Source: Acidobacteriota bacterium
Lineage (GTDB): Bacteria; Acidobacteriota; Vicinamibacteria; Vicinamibacterales; JAKQTR01
Assembly (NCBI GenBank): GCA_026393755.1
Contig: JAPKZO010000028.1
Coordinates: forward strand, 310,001 to 374,000
Reading direction: 5' to 3'
DNA: 64,000 nucleotides
The translations under genes were made by a program, and so were the position numbers. Numbering within the stretch: the stretch's first letter is position 1; each line of letters starts with the position of its first letter. The notes beneath the pieces were generated by a model. The model searched no databases and had not been told where the DNA came from. It saw only the letters and a program-made list of their open reading frames with translations. Shown one piece after another: positions 26,852 to 34,922 of the stretch.

Positions 26852-28659
26852 CAGCCCGCCCGGCCCGCTGTTTCAGTTCTGCTGCCAGCCGACGCACGCG
26901 AACCGATGGCATCGGTCAGCAGTCGTTTCATCCTGCGCACCGGCCTCGCTTCCGATCGGCACCACTGCTGGCAGAAGGTGCTGCGTGCGTCCTGCACCGT
27001 CCGGCTGGACCACCACTCGCTGACGCGATCCCAACGCTGGGCCACCCATTCGGCGGCCTGCTCGGGGCTGTCCGCCAGGATGCCGCCGGACCTGAGTGCT
27101 TCGTAGTACGCCTTCGCATTCGGAAGCAGATGATCCAGACCTCCATGCCAGAAACAGATCGTCGGGACGTTCGCGGAGAGTGTTTCCAACAGGCCGGTCG
27201 AGTCGTACGAGTGGATTACAAGGCGACTGTGCGCAATCAGTCGGCTGATCGGTTCCATTCCCTGGTCGATGCGCACGTTCGCGTCATGCGCCTGCCACCG
27301 TTCTTCATCGAACCACGCCTGGTGCCGATGCTCTGCGTGCAGGCGGACGGTCAGCGCTGCCCGGATCTCCGCAGGCAGCGCGCGCGCAAATCGAAACTGC
27401 TCGTCCTGGTAGATCCCGAACTCGAACACGGCGTCCCACACCTCCACCTGGTCAGGGACGTGGAGTTCAATGAGCAGCAAGCCGCCGGCCGGGGACGGGC
27501 GAGCGTGTTCTTGACGCCCAGCGCGCTTGAAGATGAATGCGGGGATGGTGCGAGGGTTGTCGTCGGTCCATCCCCAGGTGAAGAATCCGTCGGTGGTCGT
27601 TCTTTCGGGCCATTTCTGGCTCCCGAGAAGGGTGCCGTAGTTATTTCCGTGCTGGCCAGCGAAGTACGGGGTTCCCTCTTCGACCTTTGAGGCGGTCCAG
27701 ATCTTGAACACCTCGTCCGTGTCGAAGTTGTTGGACGTCAGGATGAATTTTGGCCGTGCGGGCCAACCCACAGATTGAGCGTGGCGCTCCAGTTCCCTGT
27801 ACCCCTCGAGATAGCAGGTTGGAATCATATCCGGCAGTTGCAGCCTCACGTATCGCTCGAATCCGCGGTGACTCGCATGGTCGAGACGCAACGGCTCTCG
27901 CCGAACTGGATCGCGTTCGATGGTTCGGACCATCGGCCGCTGCCAGAGTTGCGGACACTGGCCCAACGCGACTTGCAGCGCCATCTCCTCGATCTTGGGG
28001 AGATAGGTGTTGATTACGAAGGCATCGCCGTCCCGACTGAAAGCACGTAGTAATCGACCAACGAGGTCGGCCACCACACGCCTGACGCTGAGCTCGGCCG
28101 ATCGCGACACCACGGCTCGAGAGCCGTCATCGGGCCCATTCCCGGCACCGGCAGCCGGTTCCATGGTCAATGTGCCCCAGAAGTTCAAGATGCTGGCGTA
28201 GACGCCCCCGTTGAAGACGTCGTCATTACATGCGCGAATGAACGCCAATGAGTCTGGGGTGGCAAGACGGTAGGCGCTCGCGTCCAGGACCGTGGTGCAA
28301 GAAACCGAGTGATTCGCCAGTGTCTGTTCCAGGGTGAAGTATCGGTTGAACGCGACCGCCACGTATCGCTGAAGCCAACGCCCGAGCGCAATGTTCCAGA
28401 AACGGACGCTGTGACGTGTCTGATGGAGGCGGTTGAGCGTTTCCGCCAGTTCCGCGAGTAGTTGATTGGACAACTCCTGAACATACGCGAGATCGTGAAT
28501 CTTCTGTCCGCTTGCCAGGCCGTATGGCTCGGCGACAGCCGCGTCCATGCGCTCCCAGACCGATCTCCGGTCATACCGTCGACACCATTCACCCAGAAAC
28601 AGGACGGGCCGATCGAACTTCCAACAACGCTCGTCTGCTGTTGTGATGAGGTGTCTCAC
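26851..28659 (-). CDS. LIC12162-family putative transferase
   Basis: 602 aa. The start HLITTADERCWKFDRPVLFL, the central FILTSNNFDTDEVFKIW and the C-terminal TPYFAGQHGNNYGTLLG and RLVIHSYDSTGLLETLSANV match the large putative transferase family first described from the Leptospira O-antigen locus (TIGR04331). The C-terminal half resembles CMP-sugar or Kdo-type GT-B transferases. Members usually co-occur with NeuB-type synthases, so it may transfer the nonulosonate-like sugar made by the genes at 29-36 kb (inference). A GTG at 28659 is chosen because homology begins there (VRHLITTADERC). Confidence 0.8.
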   Translation of the reverse strand: MRHLITTADERCWKFDRPVLFLGEWCRRYDRRSVWERMDAAVAEPYGLASGQKIHDLAYVQELSNQLLAELAETLNRLHQTRHSVRFWNIALGRWLQRYVAVAFNRYFTLEQTLANHSVSCTTVLDASAYRLATPDSLAFIRACNDDVFNGGVYASILNFWGTLTMEPAAGAGNGPDDGSRAVVSRSAELSVRRVVADLVGRLLRAFSRDGDAFVINTYLPKIEEMALQVALGQCPQLWQRPMVRTIERDPVRREPLRLDHASHRGFERYVRLQLPDMIPTCYLEGYRELERHAQSVGWPARPKFILTSNNFDTDEVFKIWTASKVEEGTPYFAGQHGNNYGTLLGSQKWPERTTTDGFFTWGWTDDNPRTIPAFIFKRAGRQEHARPSPAGGLLLIELHVPDQVEVWDAVFEFGIYQDEQFRFARALPAEIRAALTVRLHAEHRHQAWFDEERWQAHDANVRIDQGMEPISRLIAHSRLVIHSYDSTGLLETLSANVPTICFWHGGLDHLLPNAKAYYEALRSGGILADSPEQAAEWVAQRWDRVSEWWSSRTVQDARSTFCQQWCRSEARPVRRMKRLLTDAIGSRASAGSRTETAGRAG

Positions 28660-29034
28660 ACGACGATCTCCGGATTCCGGGAACTGCCATTCCGGGGCCT
28701 TGGCCCCACGCGATCTCCGGGCGGAACGGCGTGGTGTTCCAGCGCCCGCCATCGTCTGGCGCTCGCCTCACACAGATCCTTATTGGTCGGTTGGTGGTTC
28801 AGAACAGGCCAGTTGTTCTGGGGTATCAAAGGTTCTTGTCGGGCAAGCGGCGATCTGTCATTCGGATGAATCTTCTCTTTGCCCGCTCTTGTTGCGGCTT
28901 GGCGCGGGATTCACCAGGCGGGTGGAGGCCGACGTGGTTGTTACGACGCGTGAACTCCCTGATCGGCGGTCACAACCGGGTCGGTGTGACGCGACTGGAG
29001 CGACCAGCGCCTGGGCGGGGGGCGGGACTTGTTG
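28660..29034. other. non-coding gap with an operator-like inverted repeat
   Basis: This 375 bp gap splits the minus-strand run between the sps-like module and the LIC12162/wzx part. No convincing frame was found on either strand. A 7-bp inverted repeat (CAGAACA at 28800-28806 and TGTTCTG at 28814-28820) has a 7-base spacer and lies about 140 bp upstream of the LIC12162-type start. It could be a protein-binding site or a small hairpin. A promoter here is likely from the gap size, but no clear -35/-10 pair was identified. Confidence 0.45.
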
Positions 29035-29820
29035 TCACGGTTTCCGGCCCACCTGCCCGTCCTTTGCGAGCGCAGGCTTCCAACCTACCCCAAATTCATG
29101 ATGGGCGTTCATGTGCCAGACGCCGGGGTTGGCTGCCAACCACTCCACGAGTTGGGCCAGCGTCAGCGTGTAGATCGTGTCACGGAATGCCGAGACCACG
29201 CGCCTGATCACTTCCAGATCTTCCGGGTAGTCAACCGTCAATCGCAACCAGGACAGGTCCGTTGGTGAGTCGAGCCGGACGACGTTGTACTCTGTGGGGT
29301 TTTTCCAGATACGAAAAGTTACATGCTCGCGCTCCGACGGCAACTGGGCCCGGTGCCATGAGCGCTCCAGGGCCTCGAACGACATCGCCTCGATGTCCAT
29401 TCCCTCGGGGTAGGTTCCTGGCGGTGGAACCGTTGTGCTGACAAAGTCCAGTCGTCGATCGGACAACGTCTGGACGCACTTATCGATGAGGTTTGGATCC
29501 ACCAGGGGGCAGTCTGCCGTCAATCGGACGACGACCTCAGCGCCCACGTCCTTGGTCGCTTGATAGTACCGATCGAGAACGTCATCGGTCGATCCTCTGA
29601 AGCACTCGGTATCCTGTTCGCCGCACAGTGCGACGATGGCATCATCTGCGGCTTGGGTCGTGGTCGCTACAATCCAACGGCGCACCGTACGACTTCGGCG
29701 AACACGCGCCAACATCAATGAGAGGAGCGGCCCGCAGTCTGTCGGCGCGAGCACCTTGCCAGGCAGCCGAGTGGAACCCATTCGGGCCTGGATGACACCA
29801 ACGGTCGCGTTCCCGTTCAT
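29035..29820 (-). CDS. SpsF/NeuA-like cytidylyltransferase family protein
   Basis: 261 aa GT-A-like nucleotidyltransferase. It starts with VGVIQARMGSTRLPGKVLAP, the SpsF signature, and has GSTDDVLDRYYQATKDVGAEVVVRLTADCPLVDP in the middle (key piece RLTADCPLVDP, with the metal-binding acidic residues). SpsF proteins of Bacillus spore-coat polysaccharide operons and their relatives are thought to activate acidic sugars as CMP derivatives. It is the last gene of the sps-like module and lies 40 bp from the acetyltransferase gene. It would be the activating enzyme for the NeuB-type product (inference). Confidence 0.87.
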   Translation of the reverse strand: MNGNATVGVIQARMGSTRLPGKVLAPTDCGPLLSLMLARVRRSRTVRRWIVATTTQAADDAIVALCGEQDTECFRGSTDDVLDRYYQATKDVGAEVVVRLTADCPLVDPNLIDKCVQTLSDRRLDFVSTTVPPPGTYPEGMDIEAMSFEALERSWHRAQLPSEREHVTFRIWKNPTEYNVVRLDSPTDLSWLRLTVDYPEDLEVIRRVVSAFRDTIYTLTLAQLVEWLAANPGVWHMNAHHEFGVGWKPALAKDGQVGRKP

Positions 29821-29860
29821 TTGTCGACGATCTGGTGAAGCGAAGTTTGCACGAGCCCTC

Positions 29861-30910
29861 TCACTCGTCGGCCGATAGGAACCACCGGTGGTACCACAGG
29901 GCTGTCTCGGCGGTCACGAATCCGCACCGTTGGTAGAGTCTCTGGGCGCCGTGGTTTCGGCCCTGCGTGACAACCGTTGCTCGCCTCATGCCCTGCGATC
30001 GAAACCAGTCCAACGCGGCCTGGACTAGTGCCTTGCCGAACGAGCGTCCTCGTGCTTGTTCCGATACACCCACGAGCTCGATCGCCCCTGTCGCGTTATC
30101 TCGAATCTGGCAGGTGACGTAACCCATGGGCTCGTTCTGGTCGGTGGCCACCAGCACGGCGCTTGCGTATCCGCGGCAACTCTTCTCGAGCCATTCCGAA
30201 TAGAATCGCTTGCAGATCGCCTCCGGAAAATGCTTGTCGAAATAGTAGCGTGACACCGCATAGCTGTTTCCCGCAATCGCACTGAGGCGATCAATGTCGG
30301 TGGGTACACTCAGACGGACGTGGCCAAAGTCCGAATGTGGTTGTACCGCGTCCAGGTCGGTTTCAAACGTCAAACGAATGTCAACAAACGTGAACCCGTG
30401 GGCTTCGGCTGCGATAACGCTCTCCTGGTCGTGGCAATCGGCGAGATAGTACAGGCATTCAATCCCGGCTCTCTCACAATCAGCTTCGATGAACGATGCC
30501 AGTTTGCGGGTGATCCGGCGCCTCGTGACCGTGCCGATCGATCGTGAGAAGAAATGCGTGTCCCACGGCAGCCTCTTCCAAGAGAGCACTTCATCGGCGG
30601 CCTTCTCTGCGTCGACCGTGGCGAGCGCGCGACCGATGACGACCGTGGCGTCGCAGGGGACTCCGGCAATGGACGGGCCGACAAACACAACCGGGGCGTG
30701 TTGCGGGTTCCGGCTCAGTTGCTCGCTGCGGCCCTGGCTCCACAGCACCAGGTGCAGATCGACGTCGTCAGGGCTGACACTGCCCTGGGCCACATCGATC
30801 AGGCGGTAGCCTCTACGACGAAGTTCCGCGACAATGGCTTCGCCGGATTCGCCATCGGCCATTTCGAGTTCCCGATGGACGGCAATTGTCGAGGGGGAGC
30901 TACGCGGCAT
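29861..30910 (-). CDS. GNAT N-acetyltransferase, WecD/SpsD-like
   Basis: 349 aa. The C-terminal GNAT domain carries ELVGVSEQARGRSFGKALVQ (acetyl-CoA loop) and QGRNHGAQRLYQRCGFV, ending in ALWYHRW as in WecD/RffC, the TDP-4-amino-4,6-dideoxygalactose acetyltransferase. The middle part (WKRLPWDTHFFSRSIGTV) also matches the WecD N-terminal domain. About 100 extra residues precede it, with no motif recognised. An ATG at 30910 with GAGG upstream is preferred over a GTG at 30943. With the WecE-like aminotransferase at 34.9 kb it could make a 4-acetamido-4,6-dideoxy sugar. Confidence 0.82.
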   Translation of the reverse strand: MPRSSPSTIAVHRELEMADGESGEAIVAELRRRGYRLIDVAQGSVSPDDVDLHLVLWSQGRSEQLSRNPQHAPVVFVGPSIAGVPCDATVVIGRALATVDAEKAADEVLSWKRLPWDTHFFSRSIGTVTRRRITRKLASFIEADCERAGIECLYYLADCHDQESVIAAEAHGFTFVDIRLTFETDLDAVQPHSDFGHVRLSVPTDIDRLSAIAGNSYAVSRYYFDKHFPEAICKRFYSEWLEKSCRGYASAVLVATDQNEPMGYVTCQIRDNATGAIELVGVSEQARGRSFGKALVQAALDWFRSQGMRRATVVTQGRNHGAQRLYQRCGFVTAETALWYHRWFLSADE

Positions 30911-31107
30911 ATTGGAACGACCTCGCGACTTGTCAAACGACACACGAACCGAGAATGGGGAACTGGGTGCGCGTAGCGAAGTTGACGCGACTGTCTTCGT
31001 CTGGCACCGGCCAGCCTTGCGGCCGAAGCCGGGAAGGCATGCCGTCTTTCAGCTTGACCGGAAACACCGACACGCATGGCTCGTGCCGGCAAGCACGGGG
31101 CGGAGTT

Positions 31108-32436
31108 CTAGTTGTACCGGCGGAACACGGGTTTGGATGGGGAGCCCACCAAGTGCTTCTCGACGCTCCCGTCGGAGAGAGCGTTCGCGACCACCCTCGT
31201 GGCAGACACCATTGCTTCCTCGGTCCGATCGAGATCCTGTTGAGTATGCCGGAAGCATGGGCAGACCCATGGCAGAAACACACCGTGTCGGGCGAGTTCC
31301 TGTTGCATCAATGTCTTGTAGGAGGCAGACACCTCCCGGCGCGCATCTCTGACGACGAGCAGAGGACGACAGGCGTAATCGGTTCGAGCTGTGACGTGGC
31401 CTTCAATGCCGGCTTCTCGAGCCGCTGCGTCAACAATATCTGTCAATCGCCCGCCGGTGTGCCGGATCTGACCGATGACGTCGTGGCCGCCGTAGAAGTC
31501 GATCGTCGCCAACGCCGCGCCAAGGGCGCTCTGCTCCGGTCCATTTGTAGTCGAAAGGATGAAGACGCGTTCCGCGGTGTGATGCAATCCGGCGCGCATC
31601 ATACACTCCCGCTTTCCCAGAAGTGCGCTGAGCGCGTAGCCGTTGGCCATGCCTTTTCCCAGCGACAGAAAGTCGGGGATGACTCCGTATTCGGCGTACA
31701 TCCCGCGGAGGGAATACCTGAAAGCGGTTACGATTTCGTCGAAAAGCAGAAGTGTTCCAAACCTGTCGCAGAGAGTGCGCAGTTCTTCCAGGAAGCCGGA
31801 AGCGGGCTTAATGTCCCGGCACACTTCGAGCACCACGATCGCAAGGTCGGCCCCGTGTAGCTCAAACATCCCGCGCATGCTCTCGAAATCGTTGAACCGG
31901 AATGGCACGCTCAATCGCTGGACGGCCTCGGGCACCCCGGCATTCATCACCGTCGAGCCGATGAACCAGTCGTGAATGCCCAGAAAGGGTGCGGCGGCAT
32001 CGAAGGCAATGAGTTTCTTGCCCGTGATCGCCCGCGCCAATCGAATGGCCGCGAGGTTGGCGTCCGAGCCGTTCTTCGCGAACTTGGCCATTTCCATTCC
32101 GGGAAACACGGCGATCAGGGTCTCGGCCAACTGCAATTCCCCGATGCTAGGACGGGTCAGTGCCTGCCCACGTTGCGCCGATTCGAACGCAGCCTCGTCA
32201 ATGGCGTTCTCGGCATGACCGATCAGCACGTTGTTGATGCCCATGCCCCAATCGACGAACTCGCGACCGTTCAGGTCCCATGCCCGTCCGCCCTTCGCAC
32301 GCACGAAGCAGCGTGGTGCGAGCTCTGGAAGTTGGTCGTCCCCCCGCGAATATGTGTGCGCCCCGCCCGGGATGACGGCGTGGATGCGTCTCGTGAATTC
32401 GCCGTCGTCGCTCGGTGTTCGAAACTCCGTAGACAT
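31108..32436 (-). CDS. class III (glutamate-1-semialdehyde-type) aminotransferase
   Basis: 442 aa PLP enzyme of fold type I. Recognisable parts are IPGGAHTYSRGDDQLPELAP, FAKNGSDANLAAIRLARAIT, LLLFDEIVTAFR (Asp that contacts the PLP ring nitrogen) and FLSLGKGMANGYALSALLG (Schiff-base Lys). It resembles HemL, but the setting inside a NeuB/SpsF module argues for a sugar or sugar-acid substrate rather than haem synthesis. The ATG at 32436 has GGAGG five bases upstream, which decides the start. It follows the NeuB-type gene by about 20 bp. Confidence 0.87.
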   Translation of the reverse strand: MSTEFRTPSDDGEFTRRIHAVIPGGAHTYSRGDDQLPELAPRCFVRAKGGRAWDLNGREFVDWGMGINNVLIGHAENAIDEAAFESAQRGQALTRPSIGELQLAETLIAVFPGMEMAKFAKNGSDANLAAIRLARAITGKKLIAFDAAAPFLGIHDWFIGSTVMNAGVPEAVQRLSVPFRFNDFESMRGMFELHGADLAIVVLEVCRDIKPASGFLEELRTLCDRFGTLLLFDEIVTAFRYSLRGMYAEYGVIPDFLSLGKGMANGYALSALLGKRECMMRAGLHHTAERVFILSTTNGPEQSALGAALATIDFYGGHDVIGQIRHTGGRLTDIVDAAAREAGIEGHVTARTDYACRPLLVVRDARREVSASYKTLMQQELARHGVFLPWVCPCFRHTQQDLDRTEEAMVSATRVVANALSDGSVEKHLVGSPSKPVFRRYN

Positions 32437-32455
32437 GCCGCCCTCCAGGATTTGT

Positions 32456-33295
32456 TTACGAGGAATACCGCCGGAACGGTGCAATCCCAGCCTCCGCCGC
32501 ACCCGGACATAGAGCGCCGTCGCCGAGCGCTTGCTCGACCTGGCGAATAGACTGGACGAGCGCCTTGAACTCGATCGGGTCTGCCGACATCGCGTGGTCG
32601 GGTCCCTCCATGTTGCGATCCAATGTGAAGTGTTTCTCGATCAGCCTCGCCCCGGCCGCCACGGCCCACGTCGCCGCCCGTACACCGAGGGTGTGGTCGG
32701 AGTACCCCACTGGGAATTCATACTTCAGGGCCAGGCTGTGGATCGCAAGCAGATTAGCGTCATTCAGAGCCGTCGGGTAGGCGGACACACAATGCAGCAG
32801 AGCGATTGGACTTCCCTCAGCTGTAAGTGTCCCAATTGCACGGGACAGCTCCTGTTCGTTGGACGCGCCACGAGAGAGGAAGACGGGCTTCTTCGTCGCC
32901 GCAATACAGCGGAGCAACTCTTGGTGGTTGATGTCGAACGACGCCACCTTGAACACCGGCACGTCCAGGGCTTGAAGCAGCGCGACACTTTCGATGTCAA
33001 ACGGGGTTGAAAAGAACACGACGCCCAGTCGATCGGCCAGTGCCTTCAGGCGCTGGTGCGCGTCGAAATTGAGTTCACAGCCCTTGAGCAATCCCTGCAG
33101 CGGATGCGTGACCGGAACGCGTTTTTCGGTCAGGTACGTCTGGAACTTGACGGCGTCGGCACCGCACTTGACAGCCTGATCCACCAATTGCTCGGCAATC
33201 GACACGTCACCGTTGTGATTCAAACCAATCTCTGCAACGACGAATGTCGGAGATGTCCGCGAGATATTCCTTCCCGCCACATTGATGCTGTTCAT
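32456..33295 (-). CDS. NeuB/SpsE-type nonulosonate synthase lacking the SAF domain
   Basis: 279 aa TIM-barrel enzyme that should condense phosphoenolpyruvate with an aldose. It holds VVAEIGLNHNGDVSIAEQLV, DAVKFQTY, FFSTPFDIESV, VFKVASFDI, LLHCVSAYPT, GYSDHTLGVRAA and IEKHFTLDRNMEGPDHAMSA, all hallmark NeuB motifs. Known NeuB and SpsE proteins have about 340-370 residues and end in an SAF (antifreeze-like) domain that helps close the active site; this one stops at the junction (APFRRYSS). The ATG at 33295 has GGGAGA upstream. Because the barrel is intact and the gene is packed with the next one, the shorter form is probably natural rather than a recent truncation. Confidence 0.88.
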   Translation of the reverse strand: MNSINVAGRNISRTSPTFVVAEIGLNHNGDVSIAEQLVDQAVKCGADAVKFQTYLTEKRVPVTHPLQGLLKGCELNFDAHQRLKALADRLGVVFFSTPFDIESVALLQALDVPVFKVASFDINHQELLRCIAATKKPVFLSRGASNEQELSRAIGTLTAEGSPIALLHCVSAYPTALNDANLLAIHSLALKYEFPVGYSDHTLGVRAATWAVAAGARLIEKHFTLDRNMEGPDHAMSADPIEFKALVQSIRQVEQALGDGALCPGAAEAGIAPFRRYSS

Positions 33296-33378
33296 AATCT
33301 GTTCTCCCACGGGTACCCCAAACGCTCGCGGTCTGCGCTCATCTTCGGCGCGCGCTCATCTGACGACCACTCTCCCTG

Positions 33379-34179
33379 CTAAACCACGTTCCAGGCGTGG
33401 CTCGCCGCGACCGACCGGCAGAACTTGATCAACGCCGAAATGTCTCGGTAGTACTCCGGCGTCACGTAACGTAGACCTGTCGCGTGCGCTGTCCATCGCG
33501 CGCCAGCGACGACATCCTCTATGGGCGGGAGGCTGTGCGCATCGACCCAGCCCGAGCCGGTTTCCTTTGGCGCGCTAATGTGAACCTGCACCGTCCGGGT
33601 GAGTGGCAGTTGCGTGATGTAATCGCTCACTTGAACGCCGAGATGCGCGGCGCTAATTTGAGCGTGGCTCCAATCGAACACGAATCCGAGGTTTCCCTCG
33701 CGCGTCAGGTCCGTCAGAAATTGAGGATCGCACACGTCTTCATACGCGCCCGTCGGAAAGTAGTTGTTGTTCTCAATCGCGACGCTCGTCCCTTCCGGCA
33801 GCATCCCGGCAACCCGCGCGAGGTTCTTTGACGCGGTCTCCAGCATCTCTAATCGTCGCCGTCTCCGCCCGCTCGGCACGAATCTGCCATCGATAAGCTT
33901 CGGCCGGTTGTAACAGGACGCGACATGAAACGAGACCATCTCAATATCCGAGTACTCACCCACGATTCGGGCAAGGTGCGCCACTTGCTCGTCGGAGAAG
34001 TCTACGACGATGCTCGCGTCCGAATGATAGATGATGCGGTGAGACCGATTCTGTATTGTCTGGCTGTGGTCGCGAACCTCGAGAACACGTGCGAGCCTGA
34101 GAAGCGTGCCCACCAGCGAAGGATCGCCCCGGTCGATCAGTGTTGAAACCGGCAGCGCCAGCGACACGTGCTGACTCAC
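33379..34179 (-). CDS. MNIO/DUF692-like TIM-barrel protein, sugar-cluster type
   Basis: 266 aa. Reading by eye, the C-terminal half follows the DUF692/MNIO pattern: ENNNYFP (where DUF692 has ENPSSY), GFVFDWSHAQISAAHLG (LLLDVNNIYVSACNHG), YITQLPLTRTVQVHISAP (YLDALP..EIHLAGH) and WVDAHS (IDTH). Candidate metal ligands are about His85, Glu136, Asp169, His172, His200, Asp213 and His215. Characterised MNIO enzymes are iron oxidases that modify cysteine or other residues in RiPP peptides, but no precursor peptide is seen here. It could instead be a sugar phosphate isomerase of the xylose-isomerase fold. A GTG at 34179 overlaps the SDR stop (GTGA) and has GGAGGG upstream. Confidence 0.6.
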   Translation of the reverse strand: MSQHVSLALPVSTLIDRGDPSLVGTLLRLARVLEVRDHSQTIQNRSHRIIYHSDASIVVDFSDEQVAHLARIVGEYSDIEMVSFHVASCYNRPKLIDGRFVPSGRRRRRLEMLETASKNLARVAGMLPEGTSVAIENNNYFPTGAYEDVCDPQFLTDLTREGNLGFVFDWSHAQISAAHLGVQVSDYITQLPLTRTVQVHISAPKETGSGWVDAHSLPPIEDVVAGARWTAHATGLRYVTPEYYRDISALIKFCRSVAASHAWNVV

Positions 34180-34922
34180 CAAATTGTGAACCCTCCGTCG
34201 ACGACGAGGTTCTGGCCTGTCACGTAAGCGGCTGCGTCGGACGCGAGGTAGACGACGGCTCCCGCCATGTCGTCGGCTTCTCCCATCCTGCCCAATGGTG
34301 TCTTGTCGCTGTACCGCTGGACAAAATCGGTTCCTTGGCCGGCGTAGACCCCGCCGGGGCTGACACTATTGACCCGTATCTTGAACGGGGCAAGGTGAAC
34401 CGCCCAGTAGCGGGTCATTTGAATGATCGCAGCCTTTGAACCCGCGTAGACTTCTGACGTTCTCCGGGCACAATCGGTGTAGATGCGCGGATCGCCGCTG
34501 ACAATGCCGTACACGGAAGCGATATTCACGATGACCCCGCCCGTAGACTGGCGCTTCATCGCGCCTGCCGCCGCGTTCGTGCAGAGAATCGAGCCTAGGA
34601 CGTTCACGTCGAACACGAACCGGTACTCGTCAACGGTCCGCTGATCGAACGGGGTAAACACGGCCACCCCGGCGTTGTTGATGAGGAGGTCAAGGCGGCC
34701 CTCCCGCGCAATCACGTCGCTGACACCTGCGTCGACAGAAATGGGATCGCGCACATCCAGGTGGACATGGCCGATGTCTTCCGAGTCACCAGCGACGGGG
34801 CGGACCAGATCGCCGCCATAGACTCGGTAACTCCCGCGTCGGAGGGCGCGGCAGAACGCTGTTCCCAATTGTCCGCTGCCCCCTGTAACGAGCGCAACCC
34901 GCGCGTTCTGGTTTGGCGTCAT
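34176..34922 (-). CDS. SDR family oxidoreductase (classical, FabG-like fold)
   Basis: 248 aa classical short-chain dehydrogenase. It has VALVTGGSGQLGTAFCRAL (nucleotide site), LDLLINNAGVAVFTP (NNAG), IVNIASVYGI (catalytic Ser) and SEVYAGSKAAIIQMTRYW (YxxxK), and ends in VTGQNLVVDGGFTIW. It resembles PtmA-type and other oxidoreductases found with nonulosonate clusters. It overlaps the WecE-like gene stop by 4 bp and the MNIO-like gene start by 4 bp, so three genes are coupled. The likely role is oxidation or reduction of a sugar hydroxyl; the substrate is unknown. Confidence 0.88.
   Translation of the reverse strand: MTPNQNARVALVTGGSGQLGTAFCRALRRGSYRVYGGDLVRPVAGDSEDIGHVHLDVRDPISVDAGVSDVIAREGRLDLLINNAGVAVFTPFDQRTVDEYRFVFDVNVLGSILCTNAAAGAMKRQSTGGVIVNIASVYGIVSGDPRIYTDCARRTSEVYAGSKAAIIQMTRYWAVHLAPFKIRVNSVSPGGVYAGQGTDFVQRYSDKTPLGRMGEADDMAGAVVYLASDAAAYVTGQNLVVDGGFTIW

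Noticed and set aside
31108-32436. HemL (glutamate-1-semialdehyde 2,1-aminomutase) for haem synthesis
   Set aside because: Fold and motifs are similar, but it is embedded between NeuB-like and WecD-like genes of a sugar module and no other haem gene is near.
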